Counted from the first letter of the stretch, positions 23,295-34,830 are shown. The stretch is 64,000 bases of DNA from Tragulus kanchil (GCA_022376925.1 JAIOJX010000003.1:37563874-37627873); one strand, 5' to 3'. Notes: generated by a model not told the origin, from the sequence alone. Translations and numbers: made by a program.

Positions 23295-23540
23295 TCAGTT
23301 AGTTCAGTCGCTCAGTTGTGTCTGACTCTTTCCCCAAGGACTGCAGCACACCTGGCTTCCCTGTCCTTCACTGTCTCCTGGAGCTTGCTCAAACTCATGT
23401 CCATTGAGTCACTGATGCCATCCAACCATCTCATCTTCTGTTATCTCCTTCTCCTTTTGCTTCTGCTTTCTATTTTTCCCAGCATCAGGGTCGTTTCCAT
23501 TGAGGCATCTCTTTGCATCAGGTGACCAGAATATTGAAGA
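23295..23540 (-). mobile_element. BovB LINE 3' end, reverse
   Basis: It begins with the complement of the BovB tail (CAGTTAGTTCAGTCGCTCAG), followed by GTCCTTCACTGTCTCCTGGA, AACTCATGTCCATTGAGTCA, CCATCCAACCATCTCATCTT and TCTTTGCATCAGGTGACCAG. The element is 5'-truncated at about 23540. Confidence 0.92.
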
Positions 23541-23749
23541 GTACACACTTGTGCCATCAATATAATGTAAGTATACACAGATAGATAAATAACATACCCC
23601 CAAGACTTTTGCTGTAAGTTCTGCTGTTGCCTTCTTCCTTGTATTTTGGTGTTAAGTAGAAATCGGGTACAAAGTAACATGGAAAGCATATAAAATCTAA
23701 AAGGCTGCATACTAGATTAGATTATTTATAGAAGGCTTTCTACTTTTAT

Positions 23750-23955
23750 GGGCTTCCTTAGTGGCTCAGATGTTAAAGAATCCACCTGCAATGAAGGAGA
23801 CCCAGGTTTGATACCTGGGTTGAGAAGATCCTCTGGTGAAGGGAACAGCAACTCCATCTAGTAGACTTGTCTGGAGAATTTCATGGACAGAGGAGCCTGG
23901 TATGCTAAAGCTCATGTAATCACAAAGAGAAGGACAAGACTGAATGACGTACAGC
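23750..23955 (+). mobile_element. Bov-A SINE, full-length
   Basis: GGGCTTCCTTAGTGGCTCAG head, AAAGAATCCACCTGCAATGA, TACCTGGGTTGAGAAGATCC, CATGGACAGAGGAGCCTGGT and ACAAGACTGAATGACGTACA. Confidence 0.93.
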
Positions 23956-24231
23956 TATAATATTTAAACTCATAAAAACATACATATTTATTAAATGAAG
24001 TAAAAATAGTTAATATTCAAAATGTGAGTCTCTTTCAAGGAAGAGTTCATAAAGAAAAAAAGCTAAAATTTATAACATCACAATATTGAAAAATTATGCA
24101 TAATACATATTCAAAAATATAAAATAGTTATATTAATTATACCATGCTAAAACAATAGATTATTCTTCATATGAAATGTGTAATAGCTGGGGAGCATTTA
24201 TAATTATACTTATGTTTATTCTGTGCATGAA

Positions 24232-24347
24232 TGTGTACTTCAGCTGTGTCCAACTTTTTGCAATGCTATGGACTGTAGCCTGCCAGGCTCCTCTGTCCAT
24301 GGGATTTTCTAGGCAAGAGTACTGGAATGGTTTGCCATGCCCTCCTC
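24232..24347 (-). mobile_element. Bov-A SINE, partial, reverse
   Basis: CTTCAGCTGTGTCCAACTTT, ATGGACTGTAGCCTGCCAGG, CTCTGTCCATGGGATTTTCT and GAGTACTGGAATGGTTTGCC, then a stop in the middle of the element. Only the 3' half is present. Confidence 0.88.
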
Positions 24348-25007
24348 ATATTTATCTTAGATTGTAACAAATATTTTGTATACTTTGGAAATGCACTATT
24401 TACAATTCATATATGAAAATGTATTTAAATATAAGTGTAGTAAAAAGTTGCAGTGAAATTATGGAGAATTTTACAGTTTTAAACTTTTCTTCTTGGTATT
24501 TTCCAATTACCCTATACAAATACAGGTCAATTTTGTAATTGGAAAAATATTACTTAACGTATATTATACCTACTAAATATTTTAATTAAGATCAATTTAA
24601 TCATCAACCCTGAGAGTGTTTAATTGTCTGCTTGTGGCTTATTTCAGAGGTTGCTTCTTAGTGGTCTTACCATTTGGTATTTTAATCAACTTTATTCATA
24701 GAAAAATGCTTGAAACAAATCTATCAGAATTTTTACAGCCATTGTTTCTATACACTGAGGAATTCTTTGGTTCCTCTATCTATATTTTGTAAGTTTACTA
24801 TGATAAGAATGTTATTGCAGTTTTACACGAATTATGCTAAGAGCCTTTTATAAGTAGAGTCTAGTTACCTTTAACCTTAACTAGACTTTAATCACCCCAT
24901 GTGTTCTATGATGCAGATTAAATATATAGCTGTATGACGGATGAATGGATAGGGAAGAAGGAAGGAAGAACCCAGAAAAGCTTTGTGTGCATTAAGGTAT
25001 CACTTTT
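24348..25007. other. AT-rich unique sequence, nothing recognised
   Basis: No gene or repeat family recognised. A short GAAGGAAGGAAG run lies at about 24957-24970. The D7 duplication begins inside this stretch. Confidence 0.5.
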
Positions 25008-25205
25008 AATCTTCACATCTCCATTTTACATGTAAGAACACTAGACACAGAGAGCTTAAATCACTTCTCATCTTTCTCTCTATCCACCCATCCACTTGAC
25101 AAGTATTTATTGAGCTCCTGCTGTTTGCCTGTAACAGGCATTGGGAATATATGGACATGCAAGATGTTATTCCTGCCCTCAAGGATCTTAGAGTCCAACA
25201 TGGAA
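25008..25205. mobile_element. MIR/L2-type ancient repeat (D7 copy A)
   Basis: TCTCCATTTTACATGTAAGA is MIR-core-like. AGTATTTATTGAGCTCCTGC, GTAACAGGCATTGGGAATAT and TTCCTGCCCTCAAGGATCTT form the common mammalian old-repeat signature. The exact family is uncertain. Confidence 0.55.
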
Positions 25206-25355
25206 TAAAGCATGGTATAGTTAAAATAACTATTGCATATCTAATCAATTGCAATTATGAAAAGTATGTAAAAAAAGTACTTAGGGAAAAATAGCAAATT
25301 GAGGTAAGGCTCAGCAGTGAAGGAAGAAAGGATATCTGAGGTTCAGATAATAGGA

Positions 25356-25779
25356 CAGTCAGTCAGGTCAGTTGCTCAGTTGTGTCCAACTCTTTGTGAC
25401 CCCATGCACTGCAGCAGGCCAAACTTCCCTGTCCTTCACCATTACCTGGAGTTTGCTCTAGCTTATGTCCATTGACTCAGTGATGCCATCTAACCATCAC
25501 ATCCTCTGTCATCCCCTTCTCCTTTTGCCTTTTATTTTTCCCACCATCTGTCTCTTTTCCAATGAGTTGTCTCTTTGCATCAGGTGGCCAAAGTATTGGA
25601 GCTTCAGTTTCAGCATCATTTCTTCCACTGATCAGGGTTGATTTCCTTTAGGATTGACTGGTTTTATCTCCTTGCCATCCAAGGGACTCTCAGGAGCCTT
25701 CTCCAACACCACACTTCAAAGGCATCAGTTCTTTGACACTGAGCCTTCTTCATGGTCCCAAACCCATACTTTCAAAGTG
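25356..25779 (-). mobile_element. BovB LINE 3' end, reverse (D7 copy A, altered end)
   Basis: CAGTCAGTCAGGTCAGTTGC, GTCCTTCACCATTACCTGGA, ATCACATCCTCTGTCATCCC and TTTGCATCAGGTGGCCAAAG are inverted BovB. From about 25615 on it departs from copy B and from the normal BovB order, then runs into the junction filler. Confidence 0.9.
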
Positions 25780-26102
25780 ATCAACTTTATTCATAGAAAA
25801 ATGCTTGAAACAAATCTATCAGAATTTTTACAGCCATTGTTTCTATACACTGAGGAATTCTTTGGTTCCTCTATCTATATTTTGTAAGTTTACTATGATA
25901 AGAATGTTATTGCAGTTTTACACGAATTATGCTAAGAGCCTTTTATAAGTAGAGTCTAGTTACCTTTAACCTTAACTAGACTTTAATCACCCCATGTGTT
26001 CTATGATGCAGATTAAATATATAGCTGTATGACGGATGAATGGATAGGGAAGAAGGAAGGAAGAACCCAGAAAAGCTTTGTGTGCATTAAGGTATCACTT
26101 TT

Positions 26103-26300
26103 AATCTTCACATCTCCATTTTACATGTAAGAACACTAGACACAGAGAGCTTAAATCACTTCTCATCTTTCTCTCTATCCACCCATCCACTTGACAAGTA
26201 TTTATTGAGCTCCTGCTGTTTGCCTGTAACAGGCATTGGGAATATATGGACATGCAAGATGTTATTCCTGCCCTCAAGGATCTTAGAGTCCAACATGGAA
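26103..26300. mobile_element. MIR/L2-type repeat (D7 copy B)
   Basis: Second appearance of the remnant at 25008-25205. Confidence 0.55.
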
Positions 26301-26450
26301 TAAAGCATGGTATAGTTAAAATAACTATTGCATATCTAATCAATTGCAATTATGAAAAGTATGTAAAAAAAGTACTTAGGGAAAAATAGCAAATTGAGGT
26401 AAGGCTCAGCAGTGAAGGAAGAAAGGATATCTGAGGTTCAGATAATAGGA

Positions 26451-26965
26451 CAGTCAGTCAGGTCAGTTGCTCAGTTGTGTCCAACTCTTTGTGACCCCAT
26501 GCACTGCAGCAGGCCAAACTTCCCTGTCCTTCACCATTACCTGGAGTTTGCTCTAGCTTATGTCCATTGACTCAGTGATGCCATCTAACCATCACATCCT
26601 CTGTCATCCCCTTCTCCTTTTGCCTTTTATTTTTCCCACCATCTGTCTCTTTTCCAATGAGTTGTCTCTTTGCATCAGGTGGCCAAAGTATTGGAGCTTC
26701 AGTTTCAGCATCATTACTTCCAATGAATATTCAGGGTTGATTTCCTTTAGGATTGAATGGTTTGATCTCCTTGCAGTCCAAGGGTCTCTCAAGAGCCTTC
26801 TGCAACACCACACTTCAAAGGCATCAGTTCTTTGACACTGAGCCTTCTTCATGGTCCAACTCTTAAATACATACATGACTACTGGAAAAATCATATCTTT
26901 GATTATACAGACCTTTGTTGGCAAAGTGATGTCTCTGCTTTTTAATACACTGTCTAGATAATGTG
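26451..26965 (-). mobile_element. BovB LINE 3' part with RT C-terminal ORF remnant, reverse
   Basis: This is the longest LINE-derived open frame of the window, 124 residues on the minus strand at 26604-26978. Its translation includes SWTMKKAQCQRTDAFEVWCC, RRLLRDPWTARRSNHSILKE, LMLKLQYFGHLM-like residues and a basic GKRRRG end. This is the C-terminal tail of the BovB (RTE-clade) endonuclease/reverse transcriptase polyprotein, beyond the catalytic domains. The left 150 bases are the tail of the element. It is truncated and has no activity on its own. In copy A the same element is altered and cut short. Confidence 0.93.
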
Positions 26966-27377
26966 AAATTAAAAGCAAAGTAGCTGGTGAGATTGTACTA
27001 GATGCTAAGGAGAGAGGTATTTATACAGTGTTGTGGACAGGTCAGTCTCAGGAAGGAAACAGATGTTCTTAGTAAGAATAATGCAGAAGTTGCTGTTTTA
27101 TAAAGGGTACAGTCAAAGTCAAATTACTGGTAGAAATTTTCCTTTCCTCAGAGAAGGCTTGAGTCTTTGTGAAAAATTCATGTGCACCTGGATGGGGTGT
27201 ACTAATTGAGGGGCCTTGAATGAGGGATATCCAGCAAAAAGGAAGGAACTGAGAAATGAGGGTCAGCAAAGAAAAGAGAGTCCAAGTGCTCATTTTTATG
27301 TAAACATTAATCTCTTACGAGCTGAATTAATAAAATCAGTCTGCAGAGATGAATAAATTTCAGGTGCTTTTATTAAG
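26966..27377. other. Unique sequence, nothing recognised
   Basis: Non-coding spacer between the BovB end and a partial SINE. No repeat or gene signal. Confidence 0.5.
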
Positions 27378-27513
27378 GTGATTCCTTGGTGATTCAGATA
27401 GTAAAGAATCTGACTTTAATTTGGTAAACCTGGATTTGATCCCTGGGTTGGGAGGATCCTCTGGAAAAGGGAATGGAAACCCATTCCAATATTCTTGCCT
27501 GGAGAATTCCATG
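27378..27513 (+). mobile_element. Bov-A SINE, 3'-truncated
   Basis: GGTGATTCCTTGGTGATTCA head, AAAGAATCTGACTTTAATTT, ATCCCTGGGTTGGGAGGATC and TATTCTTGCCTGGAGAATTC, stopping at ATG (27513). The 3' half is missing. The break is 15 bp before the start of D8 copy A. Confidence 0.88.
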
Positions 27514-27828
27514 CCTTCTTTGGAACCTAGACTTGGGTATGTGAGACAAAAGGGAAGCTCTGGAAATTCACCGCTACATTACTCCTTGGACTTCGAGTTT
27601 TCTTTCCTCCAACGCCGAGAGTCTCCTTATGCTTGTTTTATGTTTATTTCCAAGGTTTTAGTTGCACTTGACAAGAGGAATAGGGAGAACTATGGAAAGT
27701 TTATCTTTTGAAGCAGAAGTGGAATTCATTTTAAAAATGCAAAGATAAATTCTGGCTTGCAGGATGGTGATGGATATGTGAAAGGAGAAAATTCTGAGGG
27801 AACTCTGCTTACTCCTCACCCAGGTGAC

Positions 27829-28068
27829 CTTTTTTTTTAATTTTGTCCATCTTTATTTTTTGGCCTATGTGGGCCTCCCATTGCAGTGAGCTCTCTTGTT
27901 GCAGAGGACCGGCTCTGGGCGCATGTGCTCCAAAGCTCTGGCTCAGTAATTGGACATACAAGTCCAGTCACTCTGTGGCATGTGGGATATGCCCGGTCCG
28001 GGGATCAAACCAGTGCCCACTGCACTGCAAGGTGGACTTGTTACTTACTGGATCACCAGGGAAACCCC
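27829..28068 (-). mobile_element. CHR-type SINE, reverse, with TSD (D8 copy A)
   Basis: A T-rich tail complement is followed by TTTTTTGGCCTATGTGGGCC, AGAGGACCGGCTCTGGGCGC, CGGGGATCAAACCAGTGCCC and CCAGGGAAACCCC. An 8-bp target-site duplication CAGGTGAC flanks it at 27821-27828 and 28069-28076. Confidence 0.9.
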
Positions 28069-28076
28069 CAGGTGAC

Positions 28077-28630
28077 TTCTAAGAGCATTTCTGGATGTTC
28101 TTGAAGAAAGAGGCTCAAAGTTTGACTTACCAAGAATGTTCTTTAGTAGAATCAAGGAGAAAAGATCAACAAAAAAGCATCTGCTTTTTTTTCTTTTTCT
28201 CAAAGAAGCAAATTAACAGTGAGAGAACAGAGGTAAAACCAGATTCATCCAGGATAAATGATTACATTAGAGAGGTAATAAGAAAGATGTGATAATAGTT
28301 AGAAATTAAGATTTGTGGTGTTTATATACATGAATTTAGAGGCTTCTAATCTCAGAACCTGGAAGAAGGATATCTCATTCCTGTTAAGACAATATGAATT
28401 TCAAAGAGGAGCTATAGAAAATGAGGGTGAAGCTAACATAAAAGAAATGATAAAAAGTAAGCCACAGATATAAGAAACCATATTTTCTGAAACAGAGTGC
28501 TCCTCATTCTTCCTAGCTTTATGCTGTCTGGCAATTCAATCACAACAATTTCTGTCACTGTTGAGAAACTATTTGTGAAACTCCCTTTTGTTTTTAGAAA
28601 AATTTCATGGGGTTCTATTTCATTGTTACA
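28077..28630. other. Unique sequence, nothing recognised
   Basis: Non-coding spacer downstream of the SINE, repeated at 29183-29722 as part of D8 copy B. It contains a pyrimidine tract near 28185. Confidence 0.5.
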
Positions 28631-28930
28631 TAGACTTGGGTATGTGAGACAAAAGGAAGCTCTGGAAATTCACCGCTACATTACTCCTTGGACTTCGAGT
28701 TTTCTTTCCTCCAACGCCGAGAGTCTCCTTATGCTTGTTTTATGTTTATTTCCAAGGTTTTAGTTGCACTTGACAAGAGGAATAGGGAGAACTATGGAAA
28801 GTTTATCTTTTGAAGCAGAAGTGGAATTCATTTTAAAAATGCAAAGATAAATTCTGGCTTGCAGGATGGTGATGGATATGTGAAAGGAGAAAATTCTGAG
28901 GGAACTCTGCTTACTCCTCACCCAGGTGAC

Positions 28931-29174
28931 CTTTTTTTTTTTTTAATTTTGTCCATCTTTATTTTTTGGCCTATGTGGGCCTCCCATTGCAGTGAGCTCT
29001 CTTGTTGCAGAGGACCGGCTCTGGGCGCATGTGCTCCAAAGCTCTGGCTCAGTAATTGGACATACAAGTCCAGTCACTCTGTGGCATGTGGGATATGCCC
29101 GGTCCGGGGATCAAACCAGTGCCCACTGCACTGCAAGGTGGACTTGTTACTTACTGGATCACCAGGGAAACCCC
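28931..29174 (-). mobile_element. CHR-type SINE, reverse (D8 copy B)
   Basis: Second appearance of 27829-28068, with a longer poly-T and the same CAGGTGAC duplication (28923-28930 and 29175-29182). Confidence 0.9.
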
Positions 29175-29783
29175 CAGGTGACTTCTAAGAGCATTTCTGG
29201 ATGTTCTTGAAGAAAGAGGCTCAAAGTTTGACTTACCAAGAATGTTCTTTAGTAGAATCAAGGAGAAAAGATCAACAAAAAAGCATCTGCTTTTTTTTCT
29301 TTTTCTCAAAGAAGCAAATTAACAGTGAGAGAACAGAGGTAAAACCAGATTCATCCAGGATAAATGATTACATTAGAGAGGTAATAAGAAAGATGTGATA
29401 ATAGTTAGAAATTAAGATTTGTGGTGTTTATATACATGAATTTAGAGGCTTCTAATCTCAGAACCTGGAAGAAGGATATCTCATTCCTGTTAAGACAATA
29501 TGAATTTCAAAGAGGAGCTATAGAAAATGAGGGTGAAGCTAACATAAAAGAAATGATAAAAAGTAAGCCACAGATATAAGAAACCATATTTTCTGAAACA
29601 GAGTGCTCCTCATTCTTCCTAGCTTTATGCTGTCTGGCAATTCAATCACAACAATTTCTGTCACTGTTGAGAAACTATTTGTGAAACTCCCTCTGTCAGA
29701 ATTTCATGTTCTATTTCATTGATTAACATAAATGAGGGTAGATTCAGTCTGGGGGATAGAATCCCATAATAAGGCATCATAAC

Positions 29784-29955
29784 AGTTGTTTACTAAGTCA
29801 TGTCCAACTCTTCTGCAGTCCCATGGACTGTAGTGTGCAAAGCTCCTCTGCCCATGGGATTCTCAAGGCAAGAATACCGGAGTGGGTGACCATTTCCTTC
29901 TTGAAACCATGTCTCCTGCATTGGTAAGTAGTTTTTTTGCCACTGAAATACCTAG
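29784..29955 (-). mobile_element. Bov-A SINE, reverse, diverged
   Basis: TTACTAAGTCATGTCCAACT, CCCATGGACTGTAGTGTGCA, CTCTGCCCATGGGATTCTCA, GAATACCGGAGTGGGTGACC and CATGTCTCCTGCATTGGTAA. Confidence 0.88.
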
Positions 29956-30288
29956 CAAGTCCAAAACATCATAATTAAGAGATCGTAAAATTTATTAATT
30001 AAAGAAGTCAACTATTGACGTTATCTTTACTATACTGTATGTGTTAAAAGTATTTTTATCATACTCACTTCAGCATGTACAAGTTGCTATACTAGATTCT
30101 GTGATCCTATGTAGACAAACCACAAAGCCCTTTCCATAAGGTGTTAGGCAGTACCTGAGAAACCTTGAATTTGTTTTTGGTGTTGGGTGGGATATATATT
30201 AAAAATAAGTACATCATGATTATGCCAACCAGAATACTCTACTATCCAAACATGTTATTTTACAAAAGTAGTTGTACTAGAAATATGT

Positions 30289-30312
30289 AAAAAAAAAAAA
30301 AAAAAAAAAAAG
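30289..30312. repeat. A-rich homopolymer (about A23)
   Basis: A run of about 23 A residues ending GGCC. No retroposon body is recognised upstream in 29956-30288. Confidence 0.9.
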
Positions 30313-30497
30313 GCCATGATTAACTCACTTATGAACTAGACCTTTCACTCTACCTTCTGGTGATATGACCATAACAAGAATATCTACAGGGCACACATGG
30401 AAGCAGAAAGATCATTATAAATTGGGTGAAAATATTGGCTCTGAAACTAATTGGATTTACACAAGCTATTTAATTCCTTTAAGCCTCAGCCATTTTG

Positions 30498-30498
<1 letters not shown>

Positions 30499-30531
<33 letters not shown>
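30499..30531. repeat. (TG)n microsatellite
   Basis: About 16 GT units abut the 3' end of an inverted SINE, the usual ruminant SINE-associated microsatellite arrangement. Confidence 0.95.
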
Positions 30532-30533
<2 letters not shown>

Positions 30534-30712
30534 GCCACCCAGTTGTGCCTAGCTTTTTGTGACCCCATGGACTGTAGACTGCCAGGCTCCTCTGTCCATA
30601 GAATTCTCCAGGTAAGAATACTGGAGTGGGTTGCCATGCCCTCCTCCAGGGCATTTCCCTGACCCTGGGTCAACATTGCAGGCAGATTCTTTATCATCTA
30701 GGCAATCCTCAG
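30532..30712 (-). mobile_element. Bov-A SINE, reverse
   Basis: CACCCAGTTGTGCCTAGCTT, GACCCCATGGACTGTAGACT, AATTCTCCAGGTAAGAATAC, GTTGCCATGCCCTCCTCCAG and a GCAGGCAGATTCTTTATCAT-like stretch, ending in a degraded head. Confidence 0.92.
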
Positions 30713-33700
30713 TCCTAATTGCAAATGGATTTTTTGAAAATTTAGATTATTTGGGAACTAAAACCTTCTATACACATATGGTTTACTATATGGCTTTGGA
30801 AAATTGTACTGTTGAACTGTTCCCACTAGTACAATTTTACTATTCCAGGAAACTTTTGCTCTAAGAGATACAAGTTGGAAGTAGCTGTACATTCCCTTCA
30901 TTCCCTGCAAAAGACATCTACATAAACATCAGACATTCAACTTTTCAATAGCTACTCTTTTTCCCCTCAAACTACTCTTTTCTCCTTATTATTCTTAGAA
31001 ACCATAGCCTAAAACAGGTGGAGCTGTTCACCGCATCTCCTCTGAGATGGTTAAGAGACAGAATCAGCTATTTCACATATCCCAGCTCAGAAACTGTAGC
31101 AGACCTCTTCTTTTCTCTAATCTTGCTCTATTCTTACTTTATTTTAAGACCATCAAGGTGACACATGCAAGCTGTTAATCCTCATGTCTTGATGCATGCA
31201 TACACACATGCAGAATGTTAAATAGACATTCCCAAGGAACAACAAAGTCCCAGGAAATAGTTTCTGTATCTGACAACATCATCTTCTCTCAAAGATGATA
31301 CTTCAATGGATTTGACCTTCCTTTCACGCCAGCAGATTACTGAGCCACACGAGAAACTTTCTGATAGAAGTTAGTTAGATGTGAACTTTTTATTCACCTT
31401 TTTTTGGGCTGAAATATAAAATGCCATTTCTAGATTGTACTACTCGAGAAACCAGTTGCAAATAGAGAAATTTGTTTTGTATTTATGGAATACATAGAAT
31501 TCTTATCATCCCTATGTCAAAGGTTCAACCTAATGAAGAAATGCAACATTCAGCATGGACCAGATTTTCAAGTCTATTTTTTTCCTCGTATTCCAAAGAA
31601 TGAAGAACCATCTTAACATTTTTAAATCACACACATTCTGAAAGGAATGCATCCTGAATGCTCAGAGAAGGTAATTTTTAGCCCAGCCCTGAAGCATGTA
31701 GGTTAGGTGCCCTGAGAGGGTAGTCACCATGACCTGAGGAGGCTAGGTGTACATATCCAGGTTCCATTGAGGATTTTCCACTCTAGAAGAGGCCAGTCAG
31801 CTCACGACAATTTAGAGGCAAGAATCAATAATCCCACTGTCTAGAACTTTCCAAAGAGGAAGGAATATCTTTGCCCACCTGCCAGTGGACTTCCTATGTC
31901 CCTCTGTGACCATTAGACCAGCCTTTTAGGGCAAGGAGAGCATCTTAAGCAGCTAATTCTCATTGTTGCCTGGTGGAGATGTGGGGCTTAACTATTCCAA
32001 GACCCCTCAATTTCAATTATTCCTGAGAATCCTGCAGCAATGCCCCATGGGGTTACTAAATGACATATTTTGAATGACAAAGCCATTTATTAAATCCAGT
32101 GAATTAGTGTGTGAAGAATTATCTTTGAGATGCAATGACTGATCTTAAGTCTTTCTTATATGGATAGTTACTATTAGAGTGGACTGTTCAGCATCTCCTC
32201 TGAGATGGTTAAGAGACAGAATCAGCTATTTCACATATCCCAGCTCAGAAACTGTAGCAGACCTCTTCTTTCTCTAATCTTGCTCTATTCTTACTTTATT
32301 TTAAGACCATCAAGGTGACACATGCAAGCTGTTAATCCTCATGTCTTGATGCATGCATACACACATGCAGAATGTTAAATAGACATTCCCAAGGAACAAC
32401 AAAGTCCCAGGAAATAGTTTCTGTATCTGACAACATCATCTTCTCTCAAAGATGATACTTCAATGGATTTGACCTTCCTTTCACGCCAGCAGATTACTGA
32501 GCCACACGAGAAACTTTCTGATAGAAGTTAGTTAGATGTGAACTTTTTATTCACCTTTTTTTGGGCTGAAATATAAAATGCCATTTCTAGATTGTACTAC
32601 TCGAGAAACCAGTTGCAAATAGAGAAATTTGTTTTGTATTTATGGAATACATAGAATTCTTATCATCCCTATGTCAAAGGTTCAACCTAATGAAGAAATG
32701 CAACATTCAGCATGGACCAGATTTTCAAGTCTATTTTTTTCCTCGTATTCCAAAGAATGAAGAACCATCTTAACATTTTTAAATCACACACATTCTGAAA
32801 GGAATGCATCCTGAATGCTCAGAGAAGGTAATTTTTAGCCCAGCCCTGAAGCATGTAGGTTAGGTGCCCTGAGAGGGTAGTCACCATGACCTGAGGAGGC
32901 TAGGTGTACATATCCAGGTTCCATTGAGGATTTTCCACTCTAGAAGAGGCCAGTCAGCTCACGACAATTTAGAGGCAAGAATCAATAATCCCACTGTCTA
33001 GAACTTTCCAAAGAGGAAGGAATATCTTTGCCCACCTGCCAGTGGACTTCCTATGTCCCTCTGTGACCATTAGACCAGCCTTTTAGGGCAAGGAGAGCAT
33101 CTTAAGCAGCTAATTCTCATTGTTGCCTGGTGGAGATGTGGGGCTTAACTATTCCAAGACCCCTCAATTTCAATTATTCCTGAGAATCCTGCAGCAATGC
33201 CCCATGGGGGTTACTAAATGACATATTTTGAATGACAAAGCCATTTATTAAATCCAGTGAATTAGTGTGTGAAGAATTATCTTTGAGATGCAATGACTGA
33301 TCTTAAGTCTTTCTTATATGATAGTCTTTGTGAGAACTTTCACATATATGGTCTTTACTATCTTTATAAAGTGCATGCTGCTATTTTTATTTTGCATGTG
33401 AGAATCCTGAAGCTCAAAATGTTGTCTAAAATAAGATGTGGGCATAAATGTTTAGTTTGGATTTGGAGCCATGGCTATAGCTCAAAAATGAACGCTTTTT
33501 GTATAAACCGCTTTGAGGATCAAGGCAAAATGTGTCCAAGAAACAGATCTTAAAGGCACAGAAGAATATGATATTTTAGTTCAAAAATCTCTGCTTTGAC
33601 AAGTACAGGAAAATAAGTAGAGATGTTCAGTATGAGGGCTTTTTGTTTTTTTTTTCCTGAAATGAGCTGCAACTAGTTTTGTGTTTAGTTAAATCTTTAT

Positions 33701-33747
33701 ATGTTCATTTATCAGTGTGAAGTTTCCCTCCCTTTTTAAACTTCAGG
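30713..33747. other. Unique sequence, nothing recognised, spans D9
   Basis: About 3 kb (1.9 kb after removing the D9 redundancy) with no recognised SINE or LINE. It is one of the least repeat-dense parts of the window. 31680-32060 is GC-richer than its surroundings, but I cannot place it in a family. Confidence 0.45.
31024..33325. repeat. Direct duplication D9 (A 31024-32169, B 32184-33325)
   Basis: Both begin CTGTTCA, then GCATCTCCTCTGAGATGG, and end in CTTAAGTCTTTCTTATATG. A has an extra CC after CTGTTCA and reads TTATATGGATAGT where B reads TTATATGATAGT at the end. Run lengths differ near 31109 (CTTTTCTC versus CTTTCTC) and at CATGGGG versus CATGGGGG. About 14 filler bases precede B. Confidence 0.95.
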
Positions 33748-33805
33748 CTACAACAGTCCATGGCATCACAATCAGACATGGCTGAGTGGCTGACACTTTC
33801 ACTTT
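33748..33805 (+). mobile_element. Bov-A SINE 3' end fragment
   Basis: CTACAACAGTCCATGGCATC, a GACATGGCTGAGTGGCTGAC-like stretch and ACTTTCACTTTC are the plus-strand 3' end of a Bov-A SINE. It is followed immediately by an inverted SINE. Confidence 0.8.
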
Positions 33806-33995
33806 CTATGCCTGCTTGCTAAGTCATTTCAGTTGTAGCCTGCCAAGTCTCCCCTGTTCATGGGGCTCTCCAGGCAAGAACATTGGAGTGGGTTGCTATG
33901 ACTTCCTCCAGCAGATCTTCCACACCCAGGGATTGAATCTGCATCTCCTGCTTTGGCAGGTGGGTTCTTTACCACTATCGCCACCTGAGAAACCT
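33806..33995 (-). mobile_element. Bov-A SINE, reverse, tail-to-tail with the previous one
   Basis: CTTGCTAAGTCATTTCAGTT, GTAGCCTGCCAAGTCTCCCC, GGCTCTCCAGGCAAGAACAT, CACCCAGGGATTGAATCTGC and a GGTTCTTTACCACTATCGCC-like stretch. Its 3' end abuts the 3' end of the plus-strand fragment. Confidence 0.9.
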
Positions 33996-34614
33996 TTAAC
34001 TCAGTATAGACAAATTTTAATTATTCAAAACTGCTTTTCAATGTAGAATTGATTTTAAACAGCCTTTTCACATTAAGATTATTGCAAGAATTAGACAGAT
34101 AACAATGCAGAAGCTTTGCCCAGCGATCCGAGTGTGGTGGCTCAGAGCCATCAGCATGCAGACAGGACTGTTTTCCGCAGCGGGGCCAGAAGGGCAGAAA
34201 CACAAGGTCCTCTTTCTGACTGTAATTCCTTCTTTTCTTTTGGATTCTTGTCTGCATAGAGACTCCCTTTTGCCAGGGGCTTTGGAATCTGATGAAGAAG
34301 GACAGAAGATAAGTGCATTTGACAATACAAAGTTCAGTTTTCTAGTTCATTGATTATGGTGCCATGTAGATTTGATACCCACTATAATTAACCATCCGTC
34401 AATACTCTGATTGGATTTTCCGTTCCGTGTGTTTAGTGATGGGCTACCTTAGACTGGTTTCTGAACCTCCCTTTCTTGTGACTGTTTACGTTGGCATGTA
34501 AGAATATGAATACCAGAAAGTTCCCAGACATAAAGGAGGAATTAAATGATCTGTTTGAGTCATTATATTTTTAGAGAATGCTTACTCTCAGGGTCACAAA
34601 AGGACTTGAGGCAA

Positions 34615-34830
34615 GGCTATTAGATTTTTGGATTCTGGTTCTGCTACTTTATAGCTCTGCTTAGCTGGGGAAATTACTTAATTTTTCCATAGCTCAGTCT
34701 CCCTACTTTATGAAATAGAATGATGCCTATTTTATGCAATTATTAAAAAAATTAGAGTCAGGACAAGTTATGCTTTAAAACCATGCTAGTCACACAACAA
34801 ATGTTAGCTGTTTTTATATTATTATTATTA
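34615..34830 (+). mobile_element. MIR SINE (D10 copy A)
   Basis: GGATTCTGGTTCTGCTACTT, GGGGAAATTACTTAATTTTT, CATAGCTCAGTCTCCCTACT, TTATGAAATAGAATGATGCC and ACACAACAAATGTTAGCTGT track the MIR consensus in forward order. Confidence 0.75.

Larger units (their letters stand above)
24685..26857. repeat. Direct duplication D7 (A 24685-25758, B 25780-26857), ends diverged
   Basis: Both start ATCAACTTTATTCATAGAAA and end CTTCTTCATGGTCC. The first roughly 900 bp look identical. The last 150 bp, inside a BovB end, differ: A lacks AATGAATATT and has CAGGAGCCTTCTCC where B has CAAGAGCCTTCTGC. A 21-base filler (25759-25779) separates the copies. Confidence 0.95.
27528..29722. repeat. Direct duplication D8 (A 27528-28630, B 28631-29722)
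   Basis: Both begin TAGACTTGGGTATGTGAGAC and share everything up to GTGAAACTCCCT. Near the end A reads TTTGTTTTTAGAAAAATTTC where B reads CTGTCAGAATTTC, so the last roughly 45 bp of A are degraded. Other differences are run lengths (AAAAGGGAAG versus AAAAGGAAG, T9 versus T13). Confidence 0.95.

Noticed and set aside
26604..26978. Functional BovB protein
   Set aside because: Only the C-terminal tail of the polyprotein remains. Endonuclease and RT catalytic regions are absent.
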